From assembly GCA_001579985.1 (NCBI GenBank), contig LRSR01007938.1, forward strand, positions 62,001 to 126,000: a stretch of DNA of 64,000 nt, given 5' to 3'. Shown here piece after piece: positions 1 through 14,433 of this stretch. The translations under genes and the position numbers were made by a program. The notes beneath the pieces are model-generated. The model saw only the letters and a list, made by a program, of their open reading frames with translations. It was not told the origin of the DNA and made no database searches. Numbering within the stretch: the first letter of the stretch is position 1; each line of letters begins with the position of its first letter. The stretch is from Hypsibius dujardini (taxonomy: Eukaryota > Tardigrada > Eutardigrada > Parachela > Hypsibiidae).

Positions 1-1841
1 AATAAAAACAATTATCAGACAGAAGATTTCGTTCAAAAACAATATTTGAAGACGAAAGAAAGCCATGAGTTGTTCAGGAATTTCTTTCAAAGCAGTAATC
101 AAACTGTGGCAGAACTATTTTCCTTAGGCCTCCCTCCCCACCCACTCCCTCATACATCGAAAAATGCAACTTGGTGAAATTACAAAACCGTGGCTGGAAT
201 TGGAACGCCACGAATAATTTTCTAGTACTGACGCTGCTGTTGAGTGTTATAAGAACACGTTGCAGTGAATTTCGAACCATGAAATGTGTCGGAAAATTTA
301 GTTTCTTGTGAGGTGTACAATCAAAAGGACAGAAAAAACAATGAGAAATCAAAGACTTTTAAATATACTAACAAATTTGAAATGAATGAACCGAAAGTTG
401 CGACAGAGAGAAAATAACTTGCTCAAATAATATCTGGTTTGACGTATTGATAGAGCGACTCGTCTTTTTAATTATCTCATAATAAATGAAAAGAAAGTAT
501 GTCGAGGATGACAGCGCTTTTTATTTTAGTCAGCGCATGCCCCAGGCGATCCGCCACTTCTTGATCAGGCTCACGCGCAGCTCTGACAGTGTTTCAAACG
601 TACAAGATCATCACCCATTTCCCAGAGACCGGTTTCGACATACGTCAAATTAAATCGCTCTTCCCAAGCAATTTCGAACGCAATTTCGGAATAACGGAAC
701 GCAAAAGTATGCATTCGCCCTCCCTCTCTCCACGTAGTTTGGTGGTCTCTTGGGTTTCGTTTACCCGTTAATGCCTGTCACAGGGCTTGGACTTTATTTC
801 CGGACCCACAGTACTTTCGCTGTTTAAACTTTGTATATTTAAGGAGAATGAATAATTTCAAGCTTTTTTACGATGACTTTACACATTTTTCGGTCCTTCA
901 AAGTGACCAACGTCCAATGGGACAATGTGGAAGAACAGTTGACCGAAGAGTGGGCTAGTCAACTATTCACAACCATTCTAAAACATACAATCAACGAATC
1001 AATGTACAACTTTCATGAGAAAGTTATCTTAGTGAATTTCAACAAAGTTTGTTTGTCTTTTTTCTTCACTAGCCACTCTGCCTTTTCAACCTTTGTGTGA
1101 TTCCTCAAGACTTATTCCAATTAAAGATTACAACAATTCTTATATTGTCATCATTTTTTATACTGTAACGGCGTTCGGCGACCACAGTAACCCAAAGACT
1201 AAAATAGCCGACTTTGGCAATTTCGCTCAGACATTGGTTAGTCACCAAATAGTTAGCTGTGATTTTTGGTTTTAGGGCAACAGCTTAACTGTTTACATCA
1301 CTTTAATTTGTAGAAATTTTTCAAACCATTTATACGATGAAATATGACAAGTCGTCGTGTCGTCATTTGACGTCATTAGCCGTTGTAAATGTTATCATCC
1401 CCCTCGTGCTTAGCCCAGCACGTGTTTTGTAGAGTTAGCGCAACTGTTGCAGAACCCGTCAGGTACTCTATACTACACCGGACATTTAAAAGGAAGGACA
1501 TTACCTTTTTTTGTTTAGCGACAACAAGAGTGACTCACTAAATACAAAGACTGTCGGCGAGAAAAAAACAACTTCTCGCTCAATGACGTTATCTCGACCG
1601 CAACAGGTATTGCATTTACGTACAAACAATTGAAAATTGTCTTGTGTGTTGGCCGGAAATGTCGTCATTCAATTTTTCTCTGTTGTACCGCTAAACCTGA
1701 AACTTGTATATATTCAAAGGCAAACCCAGCACAAAAAATCATTCAGTACTCTTAACTAATAATTTCTTTCGAATTTCGTGTCTGATTTTCTTCTTCGCAT
1801 ACAAAGACATATTTCTCGAAAAGCCTCACCTCTTTAAGAGA
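1..1841. other. No gene recognised
   Basis: AT-rich sequence with only short open frames in scattered phases and no protein motif I can name. A perfect CRE-type palindrome (TGACGTCA) lies at 1368-1375, about 470 bp upstream of the first gene; whether it functions is unknown. Confidence 0.6.
1708..1715 (+). promoter_or_regulatory. Possible TATA box of the Pro/Tyr-rich gene
   Basis: The sequence TATATATT lies about 130 bp upstream of the ATG at 1842. In this AT-rich DNA the match is weak evidence. Confidence 0.3.
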
Positions 1842-2219
1842 ATGACTGTTGCCGTTGCCACAATTCTCCTAGTTTGCGCATGTAGTGCCTACGCTAGTAA
1901 GTTACAACACTGAAAAGTTAGCGAACTAAGTGGTTGCCATTATTAAATTTGTTTTGTTGAAGATCCCTACTCATCCTACGGACCCATGCCGGCACCATAT
2001 TCGCCTCCGGATCAGTCATCGGGCTATTCACCTCCTGCTCCGCCTTCGTCCTACGGAGGTGCTAACGGAGGCTACCGATCACCACCCAGCTATGCATCAG
2101 GGTTAAGCTACCAGGCTTCTTCGAATTACCAATCCCCACCCAGTTATCCGTCACCGCCAAGTTACCAGTCGCCACCAAGTTACCAACCACCAAAGTCGAT
2201 CGGCGATTACCGACGATGA
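1842..2219 (+). CDS. Small secreted Pro/Tyr/Ser-rich protein
   Basis: Two exons, 1842-1896 and 1963-2219, joined by a 66-bp intron with a GTAAGT donor and an AG acceptor. The predicted protein is 103 aa. Residues 1-18 form a classic signal peptide (MTVAVATILLVCACSAYA). The mature part is almost entirely P, S, Y, G and Q, with repeated SPPSYQ/SYP-like units near the C-terminus and no cysteine. Such low-complexity secreted proteins are typical of cuticle, matrix, adhesive or mucus components, but composition alone does not fix the role. An AATAAA at 2493-2498 is a possible polyadenylation signal. The start is the first Met of the signal peptide frame. Confidence 0.75.
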
Positions 2220-3261
2220 ATTTATTTCTACAGCTGTTGTTTTGTAAATCTTAAGTTAGTTGTTATTTATTGTCATCCCATCTTAATCGGCGTTTTGTGT
2301 TATTGGCCCGACCACAGTTTATCTGCGTCCAAGACTGCGTTATGAGCCAATGAAGTAACGTTAGTCTGTATTGGAAAACACAGTATTGGTCACACATTTT
2401 AATTCTCGCTCGAACTGCGGTTGGAATCCAAATATAACGTATCCAAAATCCAATATCCAAATATATTATATCGGAATATATATCCAGATTATAATAAACG
2501 GTTAATACTGCACATTGTTGCATTGTGACTGATTTTACTTTTAAATAGATGTTGGACCACGCCCAACAAGTCCTCATATCCAATCATTATAGGTCTTTAA
2601 CTCATGAGTATCATACTTATTTTGTAACTCTGTCTACTCTGTTAACCCTATTCTGATGTATGTGCTATTTGCCTTCATTTCTATAGTTAAAACTTTACTA
2701 TATAATAATGTGTCTTTTATTTCTACGCGCAGTTCTACTTCCTCTTTCCTTCCTTTCAGTTTATTTCTCTAACAGTCTTTACTACCAGTCTAATAAACTT
2801 GTTAACTATCCAACTTACGGTGGGTAGACCTAACATAGATGATTTGGTTTTTTCATATTATTTAATTACCTCGTCCGTATCGATGCCATCTATATCGCCT
2901 TCGAACAATGAGCTGTTACTTTTCTCGACTGCCTTTTTGAACTCGCCACAATTCTGCTTTCTGATCTTTCGTCTTTAAACATTATGTTTTCGTTTGATCG
3001 ACACGTGCACTTTAGAAACACAGCGTCATTCTACCGTTAGCTGCTTCCCTGTTGACGCTTTATCTATAACGGATCTGGCAATTCAGAAGAATCCAATTGC
3101 GCAATATTGACAGTTTGATAAACGTTTTGAAATGGTCTAAATGGTTGAGAAATGAGGAAATAACAAATGCGCAGTCATCTCGTCTAAAATTAGCCAGGAA
3201 TGTTTCCGAACATGAGTTACGGGAGAACCACGAACCACCATCAATTTTCACCGAAAATTTG
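2220..3261. other. 3' flank and intergenic DNA, nothing recognised
   Basis: AT-rich sequence holding the possible poly(A) signal at 2493. Open frames on either strand show no signal peptide or family motif. Confidence 0.5.
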
Positions 3262-3880
3262 TCAAGGACAATGTCTAAGGTCGGTCTGAAAGAGAATACA
3301 CTCGCTGCATTGATCGGGTGCTATCTGAAGAATTGATGCGAGGGCCAGCAACCAACCTGAAATGAATATCTTTATTCAATCAGAATAACTAAGGATAAAG
3401 AATAATGAGAATGCGTCTTACCAATTCCGTCTGCCCCTTTTGGGTACTTGCCATCGGGATTGTTGGTTGCAAACGGTTTATAATCAGCCATAGAATAGAT
3501 GAATATAAACTGAAAAAAGACAATGACGACTGCTGGTTGCGTTGGGCGGGAGGTCAGCTAAGCTGCTTACCAGTAGAACGAGGGGAGCTATGATGACCCA
3601 ACAGCTGCGGAAGTAGATGGAGGGTGTGTATTTCATCATAAAGTCCAAGTTATGTTGCAGACGTTTCAATCCGTAGGCCAAAAAAACGGCCAAAATCTCA
3701 AAGAACGCAATGAGGATAACCGCAAAGCCAGCGCCTAAAGGTCGGGGATGATTATTAATAGTCAATATTATTCTTTACAAAATATTTACCATAAAGAAAA
3801 AGAAAAGAGGAGAGAAACACGGTCGTAACAATTCTCCGATTATATCGGCACAGAGTAAAGCCCATAAAATGGAGCGTGAT
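3262..3880 (-). CDS. SLC6 Na+/Cl- neurotransmitter/amino-acid transporter, C-terminal exons only
   Basis: Reading leftward on the minus strand I join about 3880-3790, 3734-3571, 3509-3422 and 3356-3262 (stop TGA at 3264-3262); all junctions keep phase. The second exon carries the typical run YGAGF...FFEI..V...YGLKR (TM10 region), then W..I.PL. The third has DYKP and the last opens with GW after I at the TM12 start, as in the SLC6 family. These proteins co-transport amino acids or transmitters with sodium across the plasma membrane and usually have 12 TM helices and about 600 residues; only the last three or so helices are here. The GG-x-Y block normally just before YGAGF is absent between exons 1 and 2. 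The 5' part should lie to the right, where REV1 exons sit instead. Either a gene relic or a rearrangement/assembly break. Confidence 0.7.
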
Positions 3881-3950
3881 GCTGACGCCTCTGTTGGATT
3901 ATCCGGTGCTACGCAAGGGTCAGTGTACAATACTCAATGCATTCTAAGAG

Positions 3951-5554
<1,604 letters not shown>

Positions 5555-6150
5555 TTACCCGTTTCTTTAACATTTACTTTGTCGATTTATATTTTGTAAA
5601 AAATGTTTCCAGACGTGAATTTCCTACACTTTGTGGTTTAAATATGCAAATTTTGAACAATAAGTAGTTGGCAGAAAAAAATTGTGCTTGTTACTAAAAT
5701 GGTGGCGATTTGGTAAACGGCAATGAATAGGCACGATCCGGGTGGGTTAAAATTTACGGTAGGGCAGAAAATTGTCCCCTGGAATCGCAATATACGGTAA
5801 TTACTTTCCTCATCCCAAGTCTCCGCTAGACGTCTTCATAAGATGCCTTTTCGGACAAGGTGCTAGCCCTTATTTAGTGGCAAATAAGAGGAGAACCACT
5901 TATACAAAGTGGTTCTCAGTGAATGGTGTTTCACAGAAGGCATCCACCCGCGTGCTATATTTATTTTACATCAAATATTCCACAAGGTAAGACGATAGCA
6001 TTTAATGTGAAATTGATTTAAAAAGCTAAGAACGGGTACTAGTCATATTACAAACAATCCCTATCCGTACAAAAACAACGCAACTTGTGCAGTGCTCTAA
6101 ACTGCATGTATAATGTTCTTTAAATTATTACTTCGTTTTGTTCTTCATAG
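5555..6150. other. Intergenic, nothing recognised
   Basis: The REV1 3' flank, followed by AT-rich DNA. No upstream astacin exon could be found for the fragment that follows. Confidence 0.5.
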
Positions 6151-6394
6151 GTCAGTTTGACCAGTTCCAAATATACCCATCCACAGCGTTCGGTGAACCT
6201 TACGATTTCGGTTCTGTTCTACATTACGGAATGTATGACTTTGCAATTGACCCGACGGTTTGGACTATTCGACCAAAAGTACAGAGGTCAAGGAATTGGC
6301 CAACGAGATAGCCTCAGCGCAACCGATATACGAAAAATAAATAAAATGTACAACTGCACCAAACAGTTAGCAGCAACCACGCCGAAATTAGCAG
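6151..6394 (+). pseudogene. Astacin 3' exon relic
   Basis: A single exon-like block after a good acceptor (TTCTTCATAG) and ending at a GTAATT donor. It encodes FGEPYDFGSVLHYG and WTIRP, nearly the same as exon 8 of the intact astacin C at 61-63 kb. The zinc-site region and Met-turn define the family. The reading frame shifts by one base after WTIRPK; the continuation (GQGIGQRDSLSATD, then a Tyr-Asn-Cys end) is in another frame. No exon for the HExxH helix, propeptide or signal was found upstream. I read it as a partial, decayed duplicate of the C-type gene. A sequencing indel could mimic the frameshift, but the absence of the other exons argues for a relic. Confidence 0.75.
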
Positions 6395-7414
6395 GTAATT
6401 CTTAAGCTTTGTATCCCAAAAGAACTAATGACAAAATTGATTCCTTTGTTTTACCTTTTCTCCCAAAACGAATTGGAAACTCTAATTCAAAGCACTGTCT
6501 TTCAACGATCAAATTAAAATTGAAATTTAGCGGGGCAATAATGAATCGACCAGCACAATTTTTCATTTATATGTGTTTTGGTGTGCCTCTTTTTAGCAAA
6601 TAAAAAGTGATTGTTGAATCCGATTTCTCAAAAAATATATTAATTAAATTTGCTTTCGAGATTAACTTATGTTAAAACAAATTCATATTCACAAAGCAGA
6701 GATGAAAAGACCATTAATGAATCCATAACTTGTGGAAAACAAAACGCAATTTTTTGTTCGCTTTTGGTAGGACTATCCACATGTACCAGCAGTACATTAC
6801 ATGGAATTAAATTGTAGAAAGCAAATCAAAATTGGCTCCATAATTAATTGAAATACATGTTATTTCATTTTAAAGTTCTTTCTGATCTTCGAATTGCGTT
6901 CTTCAGTCAATTTCGATTTAAATCTCCACATCCTCGGCAACACATGTTCAAGATATGCCAAGGTTTACGTATTAACAATGTTTTCGGGAAGTGATCTTGC
7001 ACGGGAATATTGGTTCAAACCACAAGAACACCCCTCACACACAAGAAATCATGTTAAACCAAATTATAATATTATATATTATTATATTATATCGGACATT
7101 ATTTCTTTTGAGGGAGTTTTTAAGTAAACAAATAGTGATTATAAGCGTGTATCACTTGTGTCACGAGTCTCCGTGTCTGACTGATGGAGAATTTTATTGG
7201 GTTCCATTGGGAAACGTTCTTGATTCAATGTCAAATTGGTGAAGCCCGTTAAAAATTCTGAGAAAAAATTAAGATTTTAGGAATGCAAAATTTATGACTG
7301 TCTTTAGGAAAAAGGTACTAACTCCAAAAGATCGATAAAAAATGACATAATTTGTGTCCTTTTTCGTACAGAAAAACATGTTTTTTTTCGACGGGAGCAT
7401 TTGACTTACTAACT
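6395..7414. other. Intergenic, nothing recognised
   Basis: AT-rich sequence with an AT-only stretch near 7060-7095. No motif-bearing open frame. Confidence 0.5.
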
Positions 7415-7422
7415 TCTGTACT

Positions 7423-7620
7423 CAGTGGCGCGCCGAGGGGGGGTGATTCGTTGATCTACAACCCCCCTCGAAAGTCAAAAAAGTGCCCCAAGGGTCCCCC
7501 ATTAGAGAAAAAGACTATGATTGAGAATTGTCATGCAATACTCCCCCCTTACGTTCTATCGGAAATATTTCGGATACAATAAAAAACACCCCCCTCAAAC
7601 CAAAGCTCGGCGCGCCACTG
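7423..7620. mobile_element. hAT-type MITE with perfect 8-bp target duplication
   Basis: A 198-bp non-coding element with 15-bp perfect terminal inverted repeats, CAGTGGCGCGCCGAG at the left and its complement at the right. It is flanked by the identical 8-mer TCTGTACT at 7415-7422 and 7621-7628. The CAGTGGCG... start and 8-bp duplication are hallmarks of hAT elements. The perfect duplication suggests a fairly recent insertion. No transposase is inside. Confidence 0.9.
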
Positions 7621-7628
7621 TCTGTACT

Positions 7629-9599
7629 TCCCAGAAAAATACCTTTGAACGGAAAGAATGTAGGGAATTATGCATTACTCTTGATATTCTAAAATTCAAA
7701 TCTGGAGCACATGTTATTATTTTTGAAACCGACAAGGTTAAGGGAACCGGAATGCAATTCTTTGAATGTTTTTTGCCATTATTTTACAATACGACACGCA
7801 ATTTCCTATGGGTTTTAGAAGTGCTCTTGCCCAAATCAAGGAAGTCTTCTGACCAGGAGTCACTGCTCAATATCTTCCTCTCTTTGTGGTGATGAATTCG
7901 CAAACCAAAATTAGCGAAACAGCTTTGGATTTGCGGCGATGACACTAATACAATTGCGATAATTTTTTACGAAATCTAGGCTTAGCATTTAAAACTTTTT
8001 TTCGCCTCAACTATGACAGTCCGGTAGTCAACCGCTAAATCAAATTAACTTTTTAATTCCAGAAATAAAGAGTTGGCTTTGCAGTTTTTTTCAACACAAC
8101 TCCAATACGAATATATTGCACAAAGAAGATTTTTAAAATCGTTAAAACTGGTTGAGTTTAAATAACAGATGTGATGACACCCGTCAGAGGATGAAAAACG
8201 TTTTCAATGTGCTACAACCAGATACCCAGCAAGTCCATAATATACTCAAAAAATGTTGATCATGATCGATTTCGAGTCTGTTTAACTGCAAAAACAAGTA
8301 TTCGGAAGACAACATACGTTTTGGGTATCAAATCGGAGAAAAGAAATTACTTAGTCCATGCCAATCAACCAGTTCAGACTTCAGACAATTAACTTCTGTT
8401 ACTCACAACCCCCACCTACAGGAAAAGTGACACTGGGGTAACCATTCACAGTTCCCCACAATTCTGAAAGATCTCGCAATCTTTTCTACATATTAGCATC
8501 AAATATGGATTTTTGTCTTTATGCCTTTACCAAACTTTGAAGGTTTTTGCAAACATTGTGGCAGGTGGGCTAACCGTTGATTTCTATTCCCAGTCTCCAT
8601 ATGATACCTCGAAATAGGTTCAAAATAAGATATATAGCTTCTGAAGCATCAACTTCAAACAAAAATTCATGAGTAAGACATGAGTAAGACATGTCAGACA
8701 AGTGGGTTGTGGCCTTTCACAAAGATCGGTTAAATAGAGCGCTCGTTCTAACCATTTCCTTTTCGGTGCGGGTAATTTTCTGGGCGACATACTGTTTCCA
8801 CAAAGTCCATCCCCTCTTCGAATATTTTATTAAAAATACTTCCACACCACAAAAACGTCAGCAAAGATTTTTAAATCTATTACTTCAAATAATATTCTAG
8901 TGTTTTATCGGCGACGGGAGTTCATTCTGTCAGAATATTATTCTCGGTAATGAGTAGCAAACTTTTCGTTAGCAAAAATTATTTGACTCAAGTTTCACGT
9001 TATATGAGTCAATGCAGTCAGAGATACAGATTATACAAACGCATGATTAGACCAATGCAACTCTCATGGTTTAATATACTCCTAAAGCGTTCTGCTTCAA
9101 AAAGATACAAGCAAAACGTATGTCAAACTCACTGATCATTGGCTAAAACAATGTGATTTTTTGGTAAACTTCAGTAGGCGACGGCGAATCAGTCCTTTGT
9201 TGATTATAAAATACAATTATTCCAAAATATCTAACTCTGTAATTGTTGATGAAGCCTCAATGATCGGTAGAGTTGAAGATGCGTACAAGCAAGTAGAACA
9301 CTTTTGCTGATCAAATCTATACTTTTAGTGAATCAATTCTGTAAACGATTGCCTGTGCGATGAAGGGGTACAACGTCAGGCTTGCACCAGTTAGGTTCCC
9401 GGATTGCCGATTATTTTGCTTTTTTTCTGCTTGTTTCTGGTGTTCTCAGCAAGTGGTATATAACACAATTGATATTTCATGCTTTTGAACTATTGATCAA
9501 CCTTCGCCATTCCTGGATGCCGAAGGATTATTTTAACTTAAATATTTCTACAAACATGTGCCCGCCAAACTGTAGATATTTTTTGGGTATTGCTTTTAG
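7629..9599. other. Intergenic, nothing firm
   Basis: No coding motif recognised. A signal-bearing 5' exon for the H1 gene should lie in or near the right part. The frame from an ATG at 9360 is hydrophobic but not a convincing signal peptide. Confidence 0.45.
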
Positions 9600-10349
9600 A
9601 TCATAATACTTCGCGGAAGATTTCCACAAATATTTCTCCTAGTTGGGCAACTGATGACATTGTATACCATTTCAGAATGGACGATAGTTCGAGAATTTCA
9701 ACACACTGTCTTTTCTTCACTAACTGCTCATACAGTTGCAAGACCAATTGCGACTCCAAAGGCATGCCCTTGAAGAAGGCTTTTCCCGGCAATTCTAACA
9801 TGCGCTACACCGAGTACAACTGCACGGATGACGCTCTAATTAAGGGCGTTGCTCAATGGAGAGAAACCGATGGTTAGTCCATTGGGTCCGTTAGTAACAA
9901 CTGACGATATCTTTTGTTTAGCATTTACTGTTTTATTTAGGGGTGGTAAAGAAATTCTTCGATTTGTCGCGAAGGAATGAAATTGTCACGTCGTGTGCTT
10001 TCTACGAGACACACTGGTACGAGTGCTACGGAGTGGCAGACTGTTCCAGAGGCGATCAAGGAATCTTGACTTGTGAAGGTTCTGCTCCATGGCGAGGGTT
10101 TTACGATCGCTCACCGCTTCAAGGTAAATTTCATCATTTCAATCAAAAGAGGATTTGAGCTAAAGTGTATTTGCAGGTGCTGGCTGGTCCGGAAATGTCA
10201 CACAGGAAGCGATGAACAATGGAGGAACGTTTCAAGGCCAGACAGGTTAGATCGAAATTAGAAAAATATAAATGAACTGGACTTAACATCTTGATTTTTC
10301 TTCTTTCACAGTTGCGGGCGACTTGAATATTCTGCGAACTTGCAACTAA
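9600..10349 (+). CDS. Secreted-type Cys-module protein H1 (5' end not found)
   Basis: Exons 9600-9872, 9941-10123, 10177-10245 and 10312-10349 (TAA); every intron is phase 1 with GT-AG ends. The module starts with C-[LIY]-[FY]-[FY]...C-K-T-x-C, then after the first intron has S/T-C-x-F-Y...W-x-E-C...D-C, then W-R-G-x-Y. The same pattern occurs in H2 (22.7-25.3 kb) and in the tail of astacin D (32.1-32.7 kb). The second exon is 183 bp, exactly as in D. The many paired cysteines suggest an extracellular disulfide-rich fold. I do not recognise the family and give no function. A leading exon with signal peptide is expected but not seen, so this entry is partial. Confidence 0.7.
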
Positions 10350-11199
10350 CCAGTCCTTGACTGGTACATTATTTGTGTGTAAGAGATGAGTCCAGTTCAT
10401 TGCAATGTTTCTCGCACATTGCACCATTAGAAAAAAAATTTACAGAGCAATTAAAATTAGAACTGTACTTCTGCTTATCCTTAACGAATAGCAAAGGTTT
10501 GTACTCGAGTTACAAAGATCTGCTGGTAGACGTGTGTAGAGAGTAAGACGCCGTAAACGTTATATCGGTCAAAACCTGAATCTCTCGTGACAATATCAGA
10601 ACTCTGCGATTTAAAATTGATTTTTTTGTCACGTCACGCGGCATTCGAATAATTCTCAGACAACTGAAGATCGTTAGTAATAATAAAGTGTTGTAACCAT
10701 CGCAATTCTATTTATGGACTCTGTTGAGCTATAAATTTAAATGCTATCGGATGAAGGCTAGCCCTTTTATTGAATTGTTAAGGAACTCGGAGTAACTAAC
10801 ACAAAGTTATACCCCAAATCGGACTCGATCTCCAAGAAGGCGAAGGACATGTTAAAAAAAACACTTAATTATTATTGTGTATGCCGGTTCGTAGCTGCCC
10901 TTCCATATCCTGTGGACAGTGAGAAAAGCACACGCGTGAGACAAGCTTGCCTTGAGAACGCTCTGTGTTCACAACTTAACGCCGAATGAAATTTCAAGCA
11001 ACTTTCGAAAAACATATTCTCTTCCGGTGAGTCAGGGAAATTTGGAGTCAAGCGAACTACTGAAATTTTCGTACCCGCGTTGTGAGAAAAAAACTTTTCA
11101 TCATGACGAGGACGCGGACGCATAGCGTCTATAGCCATTTCAAATAGAAGACTGGTGAACTACTGCTTTTGCTTCGACCTGGAGAAATACGACCAATAA
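10350..11199. other. Intergenic, nothing recognised
   Basis: The H1 3' flank and AT-rich DNA. No motif. Confidence 0.45.
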
Positions 11200-11206
11200 C
11201 TGCGAG

Positions 11207-11460
11207 CATTCACTTTCGCCGCTTTCTTTATCTCTTGGCTTGGTGGTACGGCATTCTCTGGAAGCGTATGTATCAGCCAAACGTATGCCGGATCATGTAG
11301 AAACAACGACCCTGAATGTACACAGGCCTGTCATCAAGAAGGTCTAGGAGCAGGAAAATGTGGTCCGTTCCGTAGTATCAGCGTTTGTAACTGTGAAACT
11401 TGTGACGACCAAGGACAAGGTAATTTTGTATGGCGAGTATTCTTCAAAACGGTTTGCTGA
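11207..11460 (+). CDS. Defensin-like (CS-alpha-beta pattern) exon
   Basis: An open frame from a possible acceptor at 11206. It starts with a hydrophobic run (FTFAAFFISWLGG) like a signal peptide without its Met, then gives a cysteine pattern C-x6-C-x3-C-x9-C-x8-C-x1-C-x2-C. The C-x3-C followed later by C-x-C is the fingerprint of invertebrate defensins. A GTAATT donor at 11420 may end the exon (phase 1); without splicing the frame stops at TGA 11458-11460. The initiating Met is probably on a short upstream exon I cannot place. The spacing of the last four cysteines recurs in the exon at 51445-51625. Antimicrobial action is a family-based inference only; other CS-alpha-beta peptides have other roles. 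Confidence 0.5.
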
Positions 11461-13661
11461 CTCTAAGAACTTTTGAATAACATCGCAGTAACTGTTCAAT
11501 AAATATCTCAACATTTTACACCTTAACAGTGAAACAACTCATAATCTCCTCAGTTCCATTACAATTTTGAAACAAAACGGTTGCTCATCAGAATTTTCTT
11601 CTCAAAAACTTTAATTTATTTGTTCTCCAAACACTTGTGATAATCATTACCGCGTGGCTTTTCTCAGGTTTAAATTTTCTTACTCTTTCCTTAAGGCGCC
11701 ACAACAGCCATCACTACGATTTCATGATTCCAGTTGCACTGCATACGCACAAACGATCTATACAAAGCGGATGGAAGCATGGGGGCTTGTTGCAGTAAAT
11801 TCTGTCTACAGTTTCCCGAACAGCAATCAGGATTCTGTCGCTGATACGTTTACCAATAATTGTTTAACCCAACTAACCTAAGAATGACGCAGTTGCTGTT
11901 TGGGCTACAATAAGGAAATGATAACTCCTTCAGTTTATTTAGCTTAATTTTACTGTAATCTGGGTTGTTTCCAACCTGCTGGGAATGGAAATAAGTTGCC
12001 GGACAACTGCTGAAAGCAATAATATTACTATACTGTAATGTTGTCTTCTGCACGTCTCGACTGGTGATGTCTCCCAATTCTGGCAACTGGTTTTTTGCCA
12101 CGGTCTATGAGATCCTGAACTTAATCATGGCTTTTGAATTTTGCTTGCTCAAAGTACCTGAATGTTTGTTCCGGACGAGGTTTTATTTTGCAATACCTCG
12201 GCTACGTGGTGTCTCAACAATAAGCCTCGAAGCTTGCAGCAATCGCTACTTCTTCATTCAAAGACAATTGAGTGATTTCAGGAATGTTGATAAGACTCGT
12301 TGGTGCAGAAAGAAATATCTATTTTCGAAATGCGCTTTACTTGAAAAATAAGCAACTATTCACCGTGTACTTTATTCTAAATCGGAATGTTACCGACTTT
12401 GGTTGCTGACGAAAAAAATACCGATAAACTGCCGATTATATTTATAAAATCTTTTCTTACTGGAGGACGCAAAGAATGAAAATGCTCCGGAGAGTACCCA
12501 TTCTGAAACTCCCTATCATCCTTTTCCTTTTGCCAACAATATTATTTCGCGAAATTCTCATCAACGTAATTTGAATTATGTGTAATTTAAGTTATTGTCT
12601 TCCTTTAAAAAAACCCAGAAAAATTAGCTGAAAATTTAATTCACAAGATTGTATTGATCCTAATAGCTTTTGTAGTCGTAGAATAGTTGTTAAACAAAAT
12701 CTTTGCCTGAAAGAGTTGGGAAATTATTCTAGAAATATGAGCTTAGGTGTCTAAACGATCGTCCTGGGCAATAAAAATTTGACAAATTCTGAATCCCCTG
12801 TCCATTAGAAATTTTTGCCCCGGGTGAACCTAAAGTGGGTATCAAAACGGGCAGAACATGGAAGCCGAACGCACATGCTGTGAAACAGCCGTTTTCGATA
12901 TTGCATTGAATTTTTTAAACAAGACTGAGGCAATGGGCATTGAATTTCATCCCGGGTTAATAACTAAGCAAAACACGCTGCTTGGCAATTCAAGAATTGA
13001 CCAGGGTATGAACATTATGAAAACTCTGATATATTCCGACACGATAAGGTAAAGCTACTAATGGATTTCAAAAGCTAGCTTAGTTTACCTGAGTTCAGTT
13101 TAAACGAAATATGTTCCGAGTGCAGCCCGGCGGGAGTAAGGCTAGGACAAGTATGAGTCAAAGTATAAGTTTCTACCCGGTACAGAGCCAACCGTTCTCA
13201 ATTTCAACAGTAGCCTCGTCTTATGAAATTTCTGCAGTAATTTCCTCTGACCAAAGTTCAAACCCGAGTTCAATTTTGTACTGACGGTGAAACGCGGCAA
13301 AGCTTCGTTGGACCAGGGAAGTTAATGGTGTCATTTGCAAGGTGACATGTTCGAACCGGCCGTTAGCGAAAAGTTTTCAAACTAGGGGTTTCAACGATGA
13401 ACTGTCACTTTTTCTATCAACTTTCACAATTTTGTTTGTTTTCTACTTTGTCATACCGGTCGTTTCCAGTTATAGCGTCGTGATTCCATCCAGACTGGTA
13501 ATGCGTAAATTAAGTGCAAGCAAATGAAAAATTATTATGGTCTGTCTCACCGAGACCGCTTAGCAGTCGAATACGTGTTCGACAGTCACAACCGGTTCGA
13601 TGGATTTGAAGAAGCTGAAGTTGTATAGTTACCTAAACTGGTATTCATACAACAGCGAATA
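11461..13661. other. Intergenic, nothing recognised
   Basis: About 2.2 kb without a recognisable exon on either strand. Confidence 0.45.
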
Positions 13662-13877
13662 CAACTGTGCCGAGATTACTTTGCGGGTAGCAGCTTGGGT
13701 TTTGGCAGGCCGTGTGGGACAACCAAGATTTTCAAATTTATCAAATTCTGCCCTGACATTACCCAAAGTGGTACCGCACCTGCTTATGCCTTAAAATTTG
13801 TAGCTAGAACAATAAGTTGTCCCATACGGCCTGCCAAAACTCAAACAGCGACCCGCAAAGTAACTTTGGCACAGCTG
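13662..13877. mobile_element. Foldback MITE with TA duplication
   Basis: A 216-bp hairpin element with arms of about 62 bp (13662-13722 and 13816-13877) that are near-perfect inverted copies. The ends read CAACTGTGCC... and ...GGCACAGCTG, each next to TA. The start CAGCTGTG is shared with the larger foldback element at 27592-28140. Non-coding; probably moved by a TA-targeting transposase. Confidence 0.85.
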
Positions 13878-14061
13878 TACGTCAAACGGAATATTATGAA
13901 CAGTGCGAGCGATTTGTCGGAGAAAACCGCTGTTAAACTATTTGATAGCGGAAGTAGCGAGAAGGAATTGAAGCATCAAACTATTTGGGTAGCTTTACTT
14001 TAACACGTTCGACATTTGATCGTATTTCTACCTTAGCGCGCAAGCTTATATTATCAAGCTC

Positions 14062-14433
14062 ATGATGCTTATGATGAATATCGTTCTTCTTCTGGTTCTC
14101 TGTGGAGTCCTGGTCCATGCGGATCCACCGGGCTGTTGTGCGTCCAATTTTGACTACTGTGGGAGTAACTTGCCTGATGAGTGCAAAGTAGCCCATCCCG
14201 ATATCCTGCCGGCTGGCCTCTACTCATGCACCACGAACAAAGATCCCGAAATGATTATCCGATGTCGACTGGGTTGTGGACAAAAAGAGGGAAGCGACGC
14301 TGGGGACGATCAATGCTTCTTAACGGCCCCAAAGAAGATAAAGTTCGACGTGAGCAGCTTTTTTTCAAAATCTGCAAGTACCGCGGAGCCTAGCAGCACT
14401 GCAAAACGGACCACCACTGCTAGTGACTCCTGA
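14062..14433 (+). CDS. Intronless secreted Cys-rich protein, 123 aa
   Basis: A single open frame from the ATG at 14062 (a second Met follows directly) to TGA 14431-14433. Residues 1-20 are a strong signal peptide with the core IVLLLVLCGVLVHA. The mature part opens DPPGCC and has eight cysteines within about 75 residues, ending around GDDQC, then a Ser/Thr-rich, Cys-free tail with TTTAS near the end. This layout (Cys-rich head, Thr/Ser tail) suits a secreted, perhaps O-glycosylated peptide. I do not recognise the family. It is the only clear single-exon secreted gene here. A MITE lies 184 bp upstream and may supply part of its 5' region. Confidence 0.7.
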   Translation: MMLMMNIVLLLVLCGVLVHADPPGCCASNFDYCGSNLPDECKVAHPDILPAGLYSCTTNKDPEMIIRCRLGCGQKEGSDAGDDQCFLTAPKKIKFDVSSFFSKSASTAEPSSTAKRTTTASDS